A stretch of DNA of 64,000 nt from positions 57,019 to 121,018 of the forward strand of contig DBDJ01000067.1 in assembly GCA_002293525.1 (NCBI GenBank). The letters are read 5' to 3'. The notes below the pieces were generated by a model. The model was not told the origin of the DNA and ran no database searches. It saw nothing but the letters and a program-made list of their open reading frames with translations. Of this stretch, positions 36,460 through 45,964 are shown piece after piece; the first letter of the stretch is position 1; the number at the start of each line of letters is the position of its first letter. Source of the stretch: Lachnospiraceae bacterium UBA935 (lineage in GTDB: Bacteria; Bacillota; Clostridia; Lachnospirales; Lachnospiraceae). The position numbers and the translations under genes were made by a program.

Positions 36460-36723
36460 TCACTCTCCCAGACCGTTATCAATTGCGCTTATTAAAGTCT
36501 GTAATGCCAGTTCTTCATCCTCGCCATCACAGATAAACTCAATCTCGTCACCGCATTTCACACATGCCCCAAGTACACTCAGCACACTTTTGGCATTTGC
36601 TGTATTCTGCTTAAAAACAAATGTTATTAAAGATTTAAACTGCATTGCTTCCTTACATAGGATGCCTGCCGGTCTTAGATGTAGGCCGGTCGGGTTCTTA
36701 ATAACCACTTTTTGGCTTACCAT
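36460..36723 (-). CDS. ptsH: HPr-family phosphocarrier protein
   Basis: 87 residues, the usual HPr size. His15 lies in the phosphorylation motif TGLHLRPAG. Ser46 (NAKSVLSVLGA) is the regulatory kinase site seen in Gram-positive HPr; both are present, so it can act in PTS transfer and in carbon repression. The ATG has a GGGAGG box. It is alone on this strand between the glmM structured region and leuA, without ptsI. A Crh-like paralogue would normally lack His15. Confidence 0.92.
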   Translation of the reverse strand: MVSQKVVIKNPTGLHLRPAGILCKEAMQFKSLITFVFKQNTANAKSVLSVLGACVKCGDEIEFICDGEDEELALQTLISAIDNGLGE

Positions 36724-36842
36724 ACCCCGTTACCTCCCATTCTCTGATGATCTTTCTTTCGTATATTTATTATCCATTGTATCATTTTTTTAACCATTTC
36801 ACAAGCCAAGGATTCCTTTGTTGCTATTTGGTTAAAATCATT

Positions 36843-36944
36843 GGTTACTGTTCAGACCCTAGCCGAAGTGCATCAAATCACTGCGCAAAAGTATTCCATA
36901 CTTTTTGAACAGCGCAAAACACCTCGCGGTGGTCTGAACTGTAA
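36843..36944 (-). ncRNA. Structured element between glmM and HPr (possible RNA or attenuator)
   Basis: Outer arms TTACTGTTCAGACC (36843) and GGTCTGAACTGTAA (36931) pair over 14 nt with one mismatch. Inside, AAAAGTAT and ATACTTTT form a second hairpin, with GCGC arms around it. The element lies just past the glmM stop (36950). It could be a structured RNA, a transcription terminator variant or an intergenic repeat. I do not recognise an Rfam family. Confidence 0.4.
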
Positions 36945-36949
36945 TCTGC

Positions 36950-38299
36950 TTACAGCATGCTGTCCTGGATCAGTTCGGCAAGTTTCTTGGCTTCCCGTTC
37001 AATCATTTTCTTATCTTTTCCTTCAATCATGACACGCACCAACGGCTCTGTTCCCGAAGGTCTGATTAGGACCCTTCCTTCTCCTGCAAACCGCTCCGTC
37101 AGTTCCTTGATCGCGTCTGCGATTTCCGGATAATCCATGTAGTTCTCTTTTTTGTGATTTGGTACATGGGCATTGATCAGAGCCTGCGGCATGACCTCCA
37201 TCACCTTGGTCAATTCCGACAAGGCCGACCCTGTTTCTACCATTACCTGCAAAAGATGCAGGGCACTCAGCAAGCCGTCACCAGTAGTATTTTCATTTAA
37301 AAAGATAATATGCCCCGACTGCTCTCCGCCAAGACTGGCGCCCACTTCCCGCATCCGCTCTAATACATAGCGATCCCCTACTTTGGTCTGTTCGACTGTG
37401 AGTTTATTTTTTTCTGCCATCTGGAAAAATCCGAGGTTACTCATTATCGTAGCAACTATAATATCTTGATGAAGTTTTTTATTTTTTTTCATATGGAGGC
37501 CGATAATTGCCAGGATCTGATCGCCGTCTACGACATTGCCTTTTTCATCTACCGCCAGTAAACGGTCGGCATCACCGTCGAATGCCAGTCCGACATCGGC
37601 CTTTTCAAACACTACCCGGGCCTGTAGCTCTTCCATGTGGGTCGAGCCGCAGTTGGCATTGATATTGGTTCCGTCAGGATTATTATGAATCGCTATGATG
37701 TCGGCTCCTGATTCTTTCAATGCCTCTGTCGAAGTATAATAGCTTGCCCCTTCCGCACAGTCGGCCACAATCTTTAAGCCCTCGAGATTAACATTGACAG
37801 ACCGGATAGCATGATTGATATATTCTTCCCTGGCATCGGTACGGTATTTGATTTTGCCGACTCTTGCCCCGACAGGCTGCCGGATCTGATCCATGCCGCC
37901 CATAATAATAGTTTCAATCTCATCTTCCAATTCATCTGGCAGCTTATAGCCGTTCCCGTCAAAAAACTTGATTCCGTTAAATTCCATGGCATTATGGGAT
38001 GCTGAAATCACCACTCCGGCATCAACCTTATATTTTCTGGTCAGATATGCCACTGCCGGAGTCGGAATCACCCCTACATAAACCGCATTGGCTCCTACCG
38101 AACAGGCTCCCGCCATCAGCGCACTGGCTAACATATCTCCCGAAATACGGGTGTCGCAGCCTACCATGATGGTCGGCTTATGCTTATTCTGCCTGGTCAG
38201 GACATGAGCTCCCGCCTGTCCCAGCTGCATCGCCAAAACCGGGGTCAGTTCATCATTCGCAACCCCCCTGACTCCATCGGTCCCAAATAATCTGCTCAT
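36950..38299 (-). CDS. glmM: Phosphoglucosamine mutase
   Basis: Alpha-D-phosphohexomutase family. The phosphoserine loop is ISASHN with the catalytic Ser101; the Mg-binding loop is AFDGDADRLL, and the substrate and phosphate loops read GGEQSGHIIF and RPSGTEPLVRVM. It interconverts GlcN-6-P and GlcN-1-P for UDP-GlcNAc and peptidoglycan synthesis. ATG 38299 has GGAGGG, 5 nt upstream. The cdaA-cdaR-glmM order is a well-known c-di-AMP locus; CdaA is known to bind GlmM in Bacillus. Confidence 0.97.
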   Translation of the reverse strand: MSRLFGTDGVRGVANDELTPVLAMQLGQAGAHVLTRQNKHKPTIMVGCDTRISGDMLASALMAGACSVGANAVYVGVIPTPAVAYLTRKYKVDAGVVISASHNAMEFNGIKFFDGNGYKLPDELEDEIETIIMGGMDQIRQPVGARVGKIKYRTDAREEYINHAIRSVNVNLEGLKIVADCAEGASYYTSTEALKESGADIIAIHNNPDGTNINANCGSTHMEELQARVVFEKADVGLAFDGDADRLLAVDEKGNVVDGDQILAIIGLHMKKNKKLHQDIIVATIMSNLGFFQMAEKNKLTVEQTKVGDRYVLERMREVGASLGGEQSGHIIFLNENTTGDGLLSALHLLQVMVETGSALSELTKVMEVMPQALINAHVPNHKKENYMDYPEIADAIKELTERFAGEGRVLIRPSGTEPLVRVMIEGKDKKMIEREAKKLAELIQDSML

Positions 38300-38300
38300 T

Positions 38301-39599
38301 TTAACCCTCCAATAATGTTATATTCAGCAGCACCTCTATCGGTTCCAAAACGGAGACATTATTGCCCAGATTCAGTTCCACCTCTGACGTATAGAATCCT
38401 ACCTCCATACTGTCCATGCCCCTGTCGGCCATCAGTACGGCGATATCGATCTCACCGGTTATTTCAGCTGTCCGGATCTGATCCAAATGGCTTCTTAAGC
38501 CCACCAGAGTTACCGTCACACCCTCTTCCATCCCGGTAAAGCTTCCTTTAAAGCCTTCCGGCATATTCACGATCCTTACCCGGTTTTCCTGAATGGTAAC
38601 CGATCTGGTTACTTCCGGTTCGATGTAAATCGTAATCGTAGCCGTACTGCTTTCATTATTTGCCAACCGGATACCGTCTGGAAGGTAGTCTGCCAGATCC
38701 AGGTTTTTGATTAAGTCCTCTGTGCGACCGGTAATATCCAGTTCTTCTTCGGGAATTATTATCGTCTCAAAACTATTGATGACACTTCTCCGGCCGGCTA
38801 CAAGCAACGAACCACGGCTGATTTCCTCAACGCCGGTTGCCTGATACCCGTTCATCGGTTCGCCGGTGGGGGCATATACTACCGGTACTTCTTTGAGCTG
38901 AAGGATCGGAATCCGGACTCCGACTGCTTCTATATTTTTAGTAATCCGTTCCGAATGCACCTCGGAACCTTCTGCATCCAAAAGACGGACACTCACATCT
39001 GTATTGACATCTCCGGTAAGCTGGGCAACATCCGTAAACTGACTGATATCGATATCCGCTGTGGCAGAGACCACGCTGTCTACCAGTGATTCCGGGCCGG
39101 TGATCCGCACGGCGTTCTGATCCGGGGAAATATCACCGGTCATATATCCCTCCGGCAGTTCCCCGGAAGCAATGGACTTAATCATGACCGTCTTGGACTT
39201 CCGGTTTTCGATCTTAAGTTTTACAATATCTGAACTTGTAGTTATGTTGCTGATACTGGTATCGCTGACATTATTGATGTCAAGATCAATACTTATGGTA
39301 TCCAGGCTGCTCAAATCATTGATATCTGCCGTTGCGACAATATTGTTGAACGTAATATCTTCCAGTACCGACCTTGGTGCCCATACCGTTACTCTGTCTA
39401 TGATATCAGTATCATCCAGCACCTCATAAACCTTCTGGGATTCCTCTAAAATATCCGTATGTGTAAGTCTTACCTGTACATTGTCATAATATTGGGAAGT
39501 AACCGGATCATCTATATTCGTAACGATCATCCAAAGAAGAATCGCGAATACAAACGAACCGATTTTAAGACCCCAGTTTTGTGTCCACTTATTCTTCAT
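38301..39599 (-). CDS. cdaR: YbbR-domain protein, CdaA regulator CdaR
   Basis: A single N-terminal membrane helix (WGLKIGSFVFAILLWMIVTN) is followed by four tandem YbbR-like beta domains outside the membrane (432 aa). In Bacillus and related bacteria CdaR binds CdaA and changes its activity. The frame overlaps the cdaA end by 11 nt and ends 2 nt before glmM, so all three are co-translated. ATG 39599 has GGAAGGG. Confidence 0.93.
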   Translation of the reverse strand: MKNKWTQNWGLKIGSFVFAILLWMIVTNIDDPVTSQYYDNVQVRLTHTDILEESQKVYEVLDDTDIIDRVTVWAPRSVLEDITFNNIVATADINDLSSLDTISIDLDINNVSDTSISNITTSSDIVKLKIENRKSKTVMIKSIASGELPEGYMTGDISPDQNAVRITGPESLVDSVVSATADIDISQFTDVAQLTGDVNTDVSVRLLDAEGSEVHSERITKNIEAVGVRIPILQLKEVPVVYAPTGEPMNGYQATGVEEISRGSLLVAGRRSVINSFETIIIPEEELDITGRTEDLIKNLDLADYLPDGIRLANNESSTATITIYIEPEVTRSVTIQENRVRIVNMPEGFKGSFTGMEEGVTVTLVGLRSHLDQIRTAEITGEIDIAVLMADRGMDSMEVGFYTSEVELNLGNNVSVLEPIEVLLNITLLEG

Positions 39600-40455
39600 T
39601 CTTATTTTTTCCCTTCCACCGCTTCAGTTTTTTCTCTTCTGCCGGTTTATTCTGGATGCTATTCAGGCGTTTCTTGATTCCGTCCGCATCCATGTTTCTC
39701 TCCATTTCCCCCTGATAGGCGATACTGATCCTGCCAGTTTCTTCCGATACGATAATCGTCATGGAATCCGAAACTTCTGAAATTCCGATGCCGGCACGGT
39801 GTCTGGTACCAAGCTCCTTGCTCAGTCCCATATTATCCGAAAGGGGAAGATAACAAGTCGCAGAAACAATCCTGTTTCCTCTGATAATAACCGCTCCGTC
39901 ATGAAGCGGGGTATTGTGTTCAAAAATATTAATCAGCAACTGGCTGGTAACGATCGCATCGATATCAATACCCGTCCGTTCATAGTCGGACAGCGGATTA
40001 TGCTGTTCGATCACGATAAGAGCCCCAGTTTTTTCCCGCCCCATTTCCATGCAGGCCTTGACGATTTCACCTACCGTCCGGTCGGAAAATATCCCCGTCT
40101 CCACTTTTCCCGTTTCAAAGGGGATCAGCGCCGTAATAAAGTTTTTTCTTCCAAACTGCTCCAGGGCTTTCCGCAGTTCCGGCTGCAGAATAACAATGAT
40201 TGCGGTAACCGCTACCCCGATCACGTTCCTTACGATCCACAAAATCGTGTTCAGATTCAATACAATAGCAAATAAAATAAAAATAGCTATTACCACAATC
40301 CCTTTAAGCAACGACCAGGCCCTGGTATTTTTAATCCATGCCATAACGCTGTATGCCAAAAAGGAGATAATCAATATCTCCACAATATCCGTAAGCTTGA
40401 TAAAACTTGGAATAAAAAATAATGTTTGATCTATGAGAGATTTCAAATATTGCAT
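39589..40455 (-). CDS. cdaA: Diadenylate cyclase CdaA
   Basis: Three N-terminal membrane helices are followed by the DisA_N catalytic domain. The DGA motif in TPLHDGAVIIRG and RHR in LGTRHRAGIG are the ATP-binding signature. The enzyme makes c-di-AMP from two ATP. ATG 40455 is chosen, eight nt after GGAG; the TTG at 40470 lies inside that box. A 313-aa membrane protein precedes it and CdaR and GlmM follow. Confidence 0.95.
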   Translation of the reverse strand: MQYLKSLIDQTLFFIPSFIKLTDIVEILIISFLAYSVMAWIKNTRAWSLLKGIVVIAIFILFAIVLNLNTILWIVRNVIGVAVTAIIVILQPELRKALEQFGRKNFITALIPFETGKVETGIFSDRTVGEIVKACMEMGREKTGALIVIEQHNPLSDYERTGIDIDAIVTSQLLINIFEHNTPLHDGAVIIRGNRIVSATCYLPLSDNMGLSKELGTRHRAGIGISEVSDSMTIIVSEETGRISIAYQGEMERNMDADGIKKRLNSIQNKPAEEKKLKRWKGKNKNEE

Positions 40456-40483
40456 ATAACGAATCTCCAATCTCTAAATGCTG

Positions 40484-41425
40484 TCACCTGACTCTTTTTT
40501 TAGAGGCATGGATCTTTTTCACCGTTTTGGAAGGTGCCGCCAATGATATTTTGGGAATGGCCTTCACATAATAATAATATTCGTCGTCTTCAAACTGAAC
40601 CGATTCCGACCGGTTATAATCCACATGAAACACAAAAAACTCCACGATTTTAACGATACCGAACGAAACCACCGTTCCCAGAATGGCTCCCGGAACCGAA
40701 ACTGTGGCATCCAATATCAGATCTCCCAACAGCAGTACCATGATATTGATCATTGCGCCGCTGACAGTGGCAATAACCCATGCATGATCGATCGCCAGTC
40801 TTCGGATAATATATACAATAATTACCGTAATCGCAAAAGCTGCTATTGTAACTATCATGGTTTTATTATTGATGATGCCGTCGATCACATAGCGGAATTT
40901 GGCGGCCATGTCTTCTTCGGCGATTCCCGATATTGCGGCAGCATTATCAGCAATATAGCTAATCACAAACTGAACCGCTACCCCGCAGGCAACGGAAACA
41001 GCCGACACCGGCCCCCCGATCAGGCCCATCGTCAAAGGGATCACATAGGGGATGCCGAACTGAAAACAAAGCGGTGTCAGCACCACCACCAGAGTGTCCT
41101 TGGGGGAAAACCGGTAATAAAGAAGGTACATCAGCAAAAAAATCGCCAATACTACTGCTGCACACTCCAGCGACACTTCATACAGATGAAGAACCACAAA
41201 AGCCGCTGAAACAATAATAATAAAATTCATCGGCATAAAGGAGCACATCAGAGCCACTATCAGGACAATCGCCATGTTATCCAGTCTGGCCATATAACCG
41301 ATCTTGGAATTGATCATCAGCAGCGTGATCAGCGCTATCAACAGTTTTCCCAGTGGCAGTAAATAAATTTCATATTTTACAATAAAATTTTGAATATATT
41401 GTTTTGCAGCAAGCAGGCTAGTCAT
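40484..41425 (-). CDS. Uncharacterised polytopic membrane protein upstream of cdaA
   Basis: About eight to nine hydrophobic segments and a basic C-terminal tail (KTVKKIHASKKRVR). No transporter or enzyme signature is recognised. RBS GGAAGG precedes ATG 41425. It is 29 nt from cdaA on the same strand and probably in the same operon, so a role in envelope or c-di-AMP signalling is possible. I have not matched it to a named family. Confidence 0.85.
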   Translation of the reverse strand: MTSLLAAKQYIQNFIVKYEIYLLPLGKLLIALITLLMINSKIGYMARLDNMAIVLIVALMCSFMPMNFIIIVSAAFVVLHLYEVSLECAAVVLAIFLLMYLLYYRFSPKDTLVVVLTPLCFQFGIPYVIPLTMGLIGGPVSAVSVACGVAVQFVISYIADNAAAISGIAEEDMAAKFRYVIDGIINNKTMIVTIAAFAITVIIVYIIRRLAIDHAWVIATVSGAMINIMVLLLGDLILDATVSVPGAILGTVVSFGIVKIVEFFVFHVDYNRSESVQFEDDEYYYYVKAIPKISLAAPSKTVKKIHASKKRVR

Positions 41426-41461
41426 ATTGTCTTCCTTCTATGTTCTTGATGTCTCATTGCT

Positions 41462-41848
41462 TTAATCTTCGTACATCTGTGAAAGCTTACGGAGATTCAT
41501 ATAGTAATTCTTCAGGCTTCTTCTGGCCTTATGGTAACGATAAGAGTAGATAAGATAGGACAGCACCCCATAAATTACTACCACAATCAGGTAAATTCGC
41601 AAAACATCCTTACCTGTTTCAATCATGTCCATATTATATACTTCCTGCATGATCGTTTCAAAATGATAAAACATATAGATGCCGGCAACGATCATAAAAG
41701 CTACAGTCACAGAGATAATTGATTTTAATACTTGGAAACCAATATAGTCGCCTCTGAAATAATTACCTATCGCAACGTTTTTTTTACCCGGTCCTTTTTC
41801 ATAAGATGCCATCTTGGTCATCAATATGACTCTGTCTTCGTTAATCAT
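41462..41848 (-). CDS. Small membrane protein with two membrane helices (128 aa)
   Basis: Two hydrophobic segments, VLKSIISVTVAFMIVAGIYM and ILRIYLIVVVIYGVLSYLIY, are joined by a short acidic loop and flanked by charged tails. I choose ATG 41848, seven nt after GGAG; the start at 41875 would add non-conserved residues. It precedes the 313-aa membrane protein by 36 nt. Function unknown. Confidence 0.8.
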   Translation of the reverse strand: MINEDRVILMTKMASYEKGPGKKNVAIGNYFRGDYIGFQVLKSIISVTVAFMIVAGIYMFYHFETIMQEVYNMDMIETGKDVLRIYLIVVVIYGVLSYLIYSYRYHKARRSLKNYYMNLRKLSQMYED

Positions 41849-41890
41849 ATTCTGTCTCCATGCCGCCAACGGCACTCTCCTGTAAAACAG

Positions 41891-42304
41891 TCAGCGATCC
41901 AAAAACCTCATACGGTCGCGTTCCGCTGCTTGTTTTTTCTTTTCCGGCGGTGGCGGAGGCGCCGCTTTTTTGTAGGCGCTGCTCAAGTTATTCGCCATTT
42001 CACTTTTACAGTTATCACAGTATATCCCGGCTCGGATCATCGTTCCGCATTTCTCACAGGCTACGCGGATCGGAGAATCCTCCGCAAACTGCAGCCGCTC
42101 TTCCCTGATCCACTGATGAATCTGGTTTACCTCAACTTCACAGTCCTGAGAAACATCATTGATACTTGCCAGTCTGTGATCCTGAATGTATTTTTTTACT
42201 TCCTGAAATTTCTTTTCTCTTTCTTCTCTGCATAACGGGCAGATGGCCGGTCCCACCACATGGTTAAATAACCTTCCGCAATATCGGCAATTACGTACAT
42301 TCAT
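41891..42304 (-). CDS. yvyF: YvyF-like flagellar operon protein (TIGR03826 type)
   Basis: 137 aa. An N-terminal CxxC zinc-ribbon-like pair (RNCRYCGRLF and AICPLC), then a helix-turn-helix-like segment with LASINDVSQDCEVEVNQIHQ, a second CxxC pair (CEKCGTM, CDNCKSE) and a Pro-rich tail. This matches TIGR03826/YvyF proteins, which sit next to comF in Bacillus and in flagellar operons. ATG 42304 has an AGGAGG box. It directly follows the comF gene. Confidence 0.88.
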   Translation of the reverse strand: MNVRNCRYCGRLFNHVVGPAICPLCREEREKKFQEVKKYIQDHRLASINDVSQDCEVEVNQIHQWIREERLQFAEDSPIRVACEKCGTMIRAGIYCDNCKSEMANNLSSAYKKAAPPPPPEKKKQAAERDRMRFLDR

Positions 42305-42321
42305 TCTTATACCTCCTGTCC

Positions 42322-43023
42322 TTAGACCCCCTGACCGATCGCCAAAGTAATAAAATAAATCCTGTTGACGCCTGATCCTCTTAATTCTTTTGCCATGGCA
42401 TCAATGGTGCTGCCGGTCGTATAGATATCGTCTACAATTATAATCGTATTTAATTTTACATCATTCCGAAGAATTTTGAAAGCCTTTTTCAAATTATTTT
42501 GCCTTTCCGGCCCGCTCAGTTCCTTCTGAGGCGTAGTCCTACGCTGTCTGATCATCAGTTTCTCTTCCACTGGGATATGAAGTCCCCGCGAAATCGCATG
42601 AGCCAAGACAGCAGCTTGATTATATCCTCGTTCCTGCCTTCTTTTGCGATGAATCGGTACCGGTAACAGCACATCCGGCTTCAGTCTTGTCACATCTGCG
42701 CCCAGATGACGGCATATCTCTTCCCCGTAAAACTGCGCATATTCCTGCCGGCCTTTGTATTTGAAGCGGTAGATGGAATCCGCTATGCTATGGTAATCAT
42801 ATAACGCCATGCCCCTGTCATAAACGTGATGTCTGCTGCTGCAATCATAGCAATATTCTGCGTGTGCCGACCTGAGGGTCTTACCGCATTTCATACATAC
42901 GGAACCGGTGATATATCTGAGCTGCGGGACACACTGACGGCAGGCCAGACCATCTGAGGGCTTCACGACATCATCGCAGACAGGACAGCGCCGTGGAAAA
43001 AAGAGATTGAGAATTCCGTCCAA
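42322..43023 (-). CDS. comF: ComF-family phosphoribosyltransferase-like protein
   Basis: N-terminal zinc ribbon with CPVC, CRQC, CMKC and CYDC pairs, then a PRT domain with HRKRRQERGYNQAAVLA and the PRPP loop IIIVDDIYTTGST. ComF is needed for DNA uptake in competent bacteria. The ATG at 43047 lacks a good ribosome site and overlaps recD2 by 19 nt, whereas a TTG at 43023 has AAAGGA nine nt before it and follows the recD2 stop by 5 nt. I use TTG 43023; 43047 remains possible. Confidence 0.9.
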   Translation of the reverse strand: MDGILNLFFPRRCPVCDDVVKPSDGLACRQCVPQLRYITGSVCMKCGKTLRSAHAEYCYDCSSRHHVYDRGMALYDYHSIADSIYRFKYKGRQEYAQFYGEEICRHLGADVTRLKPDVLLPVPIHRKRRQERGYNQAAVLAHAISRGLHIPVEEKLMIRQRRTTPQKELSGPERQNNLKKAFKILRNDVKLNTIIIVDDIYTTGSTIDAMAKELRGSGVNRIYFITLAIGQGV

Positions 43024-43028
43024 CTGCT

Positions 43029-45290
43029 TTATTCCTTTTCCTTCCATATTAATTCCGGCATATCGCTGCCGTTCACTTCCTTGATTCTTTCATGCAGGCT
43101 GGTACAGCGGCTGTTCTGGGAAATATTATTTATCATTTCACTGATAATTGCGCGGCTGCCGAGTATCGTCACGCATTTTCTTGCCCTGGTCACGCTTGTA
43201 TACAATAGATTGCGGTTAAAAAGCATCCGCGGGCCGGACAATAGCGGCAAGAGAACTGCCGGATATTCGCTCCCCTGCGATTTATGTATCGTAATGGCAT
43301 AAGCCAGTTCGATCTCATCCAGTTGACCGAACGAATACGTCACCTGCCTCTTTTCGTCATATTCTACCGTCATGCTGCCGGCATTCTCATTGATCTCCCG
43401 GATAATCCCGCTGTCTCCGTTAAATATTCCCAGGCCCTTGTCAATGGGTATTCCGTATTTACTTAACACTTCCCATTCCATGCTGTAATTATTTTTTATC
43501 TGCATCACCTTATCACCGACACGGTATAACTGTTCGCCTGCTTGATATTCCTTTTTCTTCTCATCCGGTGGATTCAGGTACTGCTGTAAAATATGATTCA
43601 GGGTCTCTACGCCAAGATGGCCCTTTCGCATCGGGGTAAGAACTTGGATGTCATAGGGCGAAGCGTCCACATAGGCGGGCAGTTTCTCTTTAATCAGCTG
43701 GATCATGTGCTTATAGATCACATTGGGATCATTTCTCTCAAGAAAGAAAAAATCACGGCTCTTATTATCCAAGCGGATCGTTTCTCCGGCATTTATCCTA
43801 TGGGCATTGACAATAATATCGCTTTCCGCGGCCTGGCGAAAGATCTTCTTGAGGATCACCGTAGAGAAGCAGGCGCTGGAGATGATATCCTTTAATACCT
43901 GGCCCGGCCCGACGCTGGGAAGCTGGTCCATGTCCCCGACCAGGATCAGCCGGGTGCCGATGCTGACAGCCTGGAGCAGGGCCAGGAATAGATGGATGTC
44001 TACCATGGACATTTCGTCAATAATGATGACATCGGCTTCTAGTGGGTTTTCTTCATTTCTTTCAAAGCGGGCGCTTCCGTTTTCTTCTGAGACTGACCCG
44101 TTGACTTCCAATAAGCGGTGGATCGTTTTGGCTTCATAGCCGGTAGCTTCCGTCATCCTTTTGGCCGCCCGTCCGGTCGGCGCCGCTAAAAGAATGTCGC
44201 GGCTCTGTTCCGCAAAAAGCTGGATAATGCTGTTGATAATCGTTGTTTTTCCAGTTCCCGGACCGCCTGAGATAATGACAACGCCTCGTTTGGTGCTTTC
44301 ATATATTGCTTTAATCTGCAGGTCATCAGGCTCCATTTTCAGGGATTCGCTCAATTTCTCAATACTTTCCCGGATGTTTGCTTCTTCCCCGGGATTGTTT
44401 TCATCGGTAAAATTGAGGTCGCAAAGCAGTTTGGCACATTTTAGTTCCGCATAGTAATATGGGTAGGAATAAATTCGCTGTTCGTTGGCATGCCGCTTGA
44501 TTACCAGTTTTTTGTCCATTGCCATATTAGTTAGCTGCGGGGTGATTCTTGATTTGTCTACCGAAAGGATTTCTTCAGCCTTTGCCGCCAGGAGGTCGGC
44601 CGGAAGGTAGATGTGACCGTCTAAAGAGGCCTGAAGCAGGGTATAGAGGATTCCGCTGCAGATCCGGTAGTCCGAATCTGTGTGGATGCCTACTGCCCGA
44701 GCGATTTCGTCAGCGGTACGGAAGCCGACACCGTTTATGTCTTCGGCTAGGCGGTATGGGTTTTCGTTCATGATTCCGTAGAGGCGGGGGCCATAGGTGT
44801 TGTATATTTTTACGGCGAGTGTGTTGGATATCCCGTAGCGTTGGAGAAAGACGAAAGCTTCTCGCATTTCCTTCTTGTCCTGCATCTGGTCGGCGATTTC
44901 TCTGGCTATGCGTTCACTGATTCCTTTAATTTCTATTAGGCGTTCGGGTTCTTCCTCGATGATCCGGAAGGTATCGGAGCCGAATTTCTTAACGATACGG
45001 CGGGCGAGGGCTTCGCCGACGCCTTTGATGGCACCGGAACCGAGGTAGCGTTCCATTCCGTAGGCATCGTCGGGGATGATGGTGCGGTAGGTTGAGATTT
45101 TTAGTTGGCTTCCGTATACAGGGTGCTCGATGTAGCTGCCTTCGGCCTCGATGTTTTCGCCTTCGTCGATGCCTTTTAGGGTGCCTGTGCAGGTGATTTC
45201 TTCGCCGTCTGATATTAGGACCAGGACGGTGTAGCCGTTTTGGGGGTTTTGGTAGATTATGTGGTCAACATAGCCTTTGATGGTTTCCAT
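43029..45290 (-). CDS. recD2: RecD2-type DNA helicase
   Basis: N-terminal OB-like and helix-hairpin-helix regions (GAIKGVGEALARRIV and IKGISERIAREIA), then SF1B helicase motifs: Walker A GGPGTGKTTII, Walker B VIIIDEMSMVD, LVGDMDQLPSVGPG, and the C-terminal TIHKSQGSEYPAVLLP motif. It unwinds DNA in the 5' to 3' direction and acts in repair without RecBC. I start at ATG 45290 with GGAGG nine nt upstream; the 45425 start would add a low-complexity Pro/Arg-rich segment. Family length is met (754 aa). Confidence 0.94.
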   Translation of the reverse strand: METIKGYVDHIIYQNPQNGYTVLVLISDGEEITCTGTLKGIDEGENIEAEGSYIEHPVYGSQLKISTYRTIIPDDAYGMERYLGSGAIKGVGEALARRIVKKFGSDTFRIIEEEPERLIEIKGISERIAREIADQMQDKKEMREAFVFLQRYGISNTLAVKIYNTYGPRLYGIMNENPYRLAEDINGVGFRTADEIARAVGIHTDSDYRICSGILYTLLQASLDGHIYLPADLLAAKAEEILSVDKSRITPQLTNMAMDKKLVIKRHANEQRIYSYPYYYAELKCAKLLCDLNFTDENNPGEEANIRESIEKLSESLKMEPDDLQIKAIYESTKRGVVIISGGPGTGKTTIINSIIQLFAEQSRDILLAAPTGRAAKRMTEATGYEAKTIHRLLEVNGSVSEENGSARFERNEENPLEADVIIIDEMSMVDIHLFLALLQAVSIGTRLILVGDMDQLPSVGPGQVLKDIISSACFSTVILKKIFRQAAESDIIVNAHRINAGETIRLDNKSRDFFFLERNDPNVIYKHMIQLIKEKLPAYVDASPYDIQVLTPMRKGHLGVETLNHILQQYLNPPDEKKKEYQAGEQLYRVGDKVMQIKNNYSMEWEVLSKYGIPIDKGLGIFNGDSGIIREINENAGSMTVEYDEKRQVTYSFGQLDEIELAYAITIHKSQGSEYPAVLLPLLSGPRMLFNRNLLYTSVTRARKCVTILGSRAIISEMINNISQNSRCTSLHERIKEVNGSDMPELIWKEKE

Positions 45291-45613
45291 TGGGGTGGGC
45301 CTCCGGGGGGATGAGTGGGGGGCTGGCGCCGGCAATATGCCCCGGCTGGCCTTGCGCTTGGCTTCCGCAGGCGTCTGGGGGGGCTGGCGCCTTTTTTGCG
45401 AAAAACCCCGAGTGTTGCAAGCCAAATTGCTCTGTAAGCAATTTGTGTTCTTTACAACACGGGCATAGATTCGTAATTATTCAATATCCATCTGGATAAT
45501 TACCTTTTATGTAAAAGGCTGCTCGATAAATGGCAGACAATCTGTCTGCGTTGATCGGCAACCTTGATTTATAACCTTGTTGTTTAGTAGATTGTTTTTG
45601 GTTTTGGGTCTTG
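45291..45613. other. Intergenic region between recD2 and the flagellar gene
   Basis: No gene is supported. It includes a GC-rich segment with GGGGGCTGGCGCC twice (from about 45317 and 45378), a hairpin AAATTGC...GCAATTT (about 45425-45443) and a second one, GCAGACAATCTGTCTGC (45533). The 45425 upstream start of recD2 would read into the GC-rich part. Confidence 0.4.
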
Positions 45614-45964
45614 TTATATGTTGTAGTTTCTTTTCATCTGCTCGAATAATTGCTGTGCCAAGCCTAGTCCTTGTGTCTCTGTGGCGGTGGAAGTGAGGCT
45701 TTGTAAGGTTGTGTCTTTAAAATAGTCTACTAGCTGAGAACCGGAAGCTTCTTCAGAATCGCTGAAGGCGTTGACTGATTTCTGCATTTCTTTGAATACC
45801 ATTTCCAAAAAATAAGCTTCAAATTCTTTACAGGCATCCAAAAGCTGCTCTTCTGAGGCGTTGGCATAATCGGTATTGTTGAGAGATTCTTTTAATTTGG
45901 TGGCAGTGCCGCTTTCTTTGGTCGTGTATTCATTATAGTTGGCGTTGATTCCGCTGATATCCAT
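45614..45964 (-). CDS. FlgJ N-terminal-like rod-binding protein
   Basis: 116 aa matching the FlgJ N-terminal (rod-binding) domain: LLDACKEFEAYFLEMVFKEM, then LVDYFKDTTLQSL and TQGLGLAQQLFEQMKR. The muramidase domain of gamma-proteobacterial FlgJ is absent, as is usual in clostridia. It lies after the flagellar rod genes on the same strand and should act in rod assembly outside the membrane. Confidence 0.9.
   Translation of the reverse strand: MDISGINANYNEYTTKESGTATKLKESLNNTDYANASEEQLLDACKEFEAYFLEMVFKEMQKSVNAFSDSEEASGSQLVDYFKDTTLQSLTSTATETQGLGLAQQLFEQMKRNYNI

Noticed and set aside
34717..36460. T-box leader or leucine attenuator upstream of leuA
   Set aside because: Only about 30 nt lie between the leuA ATG and the HPr terminator; there is no room for a T-box.
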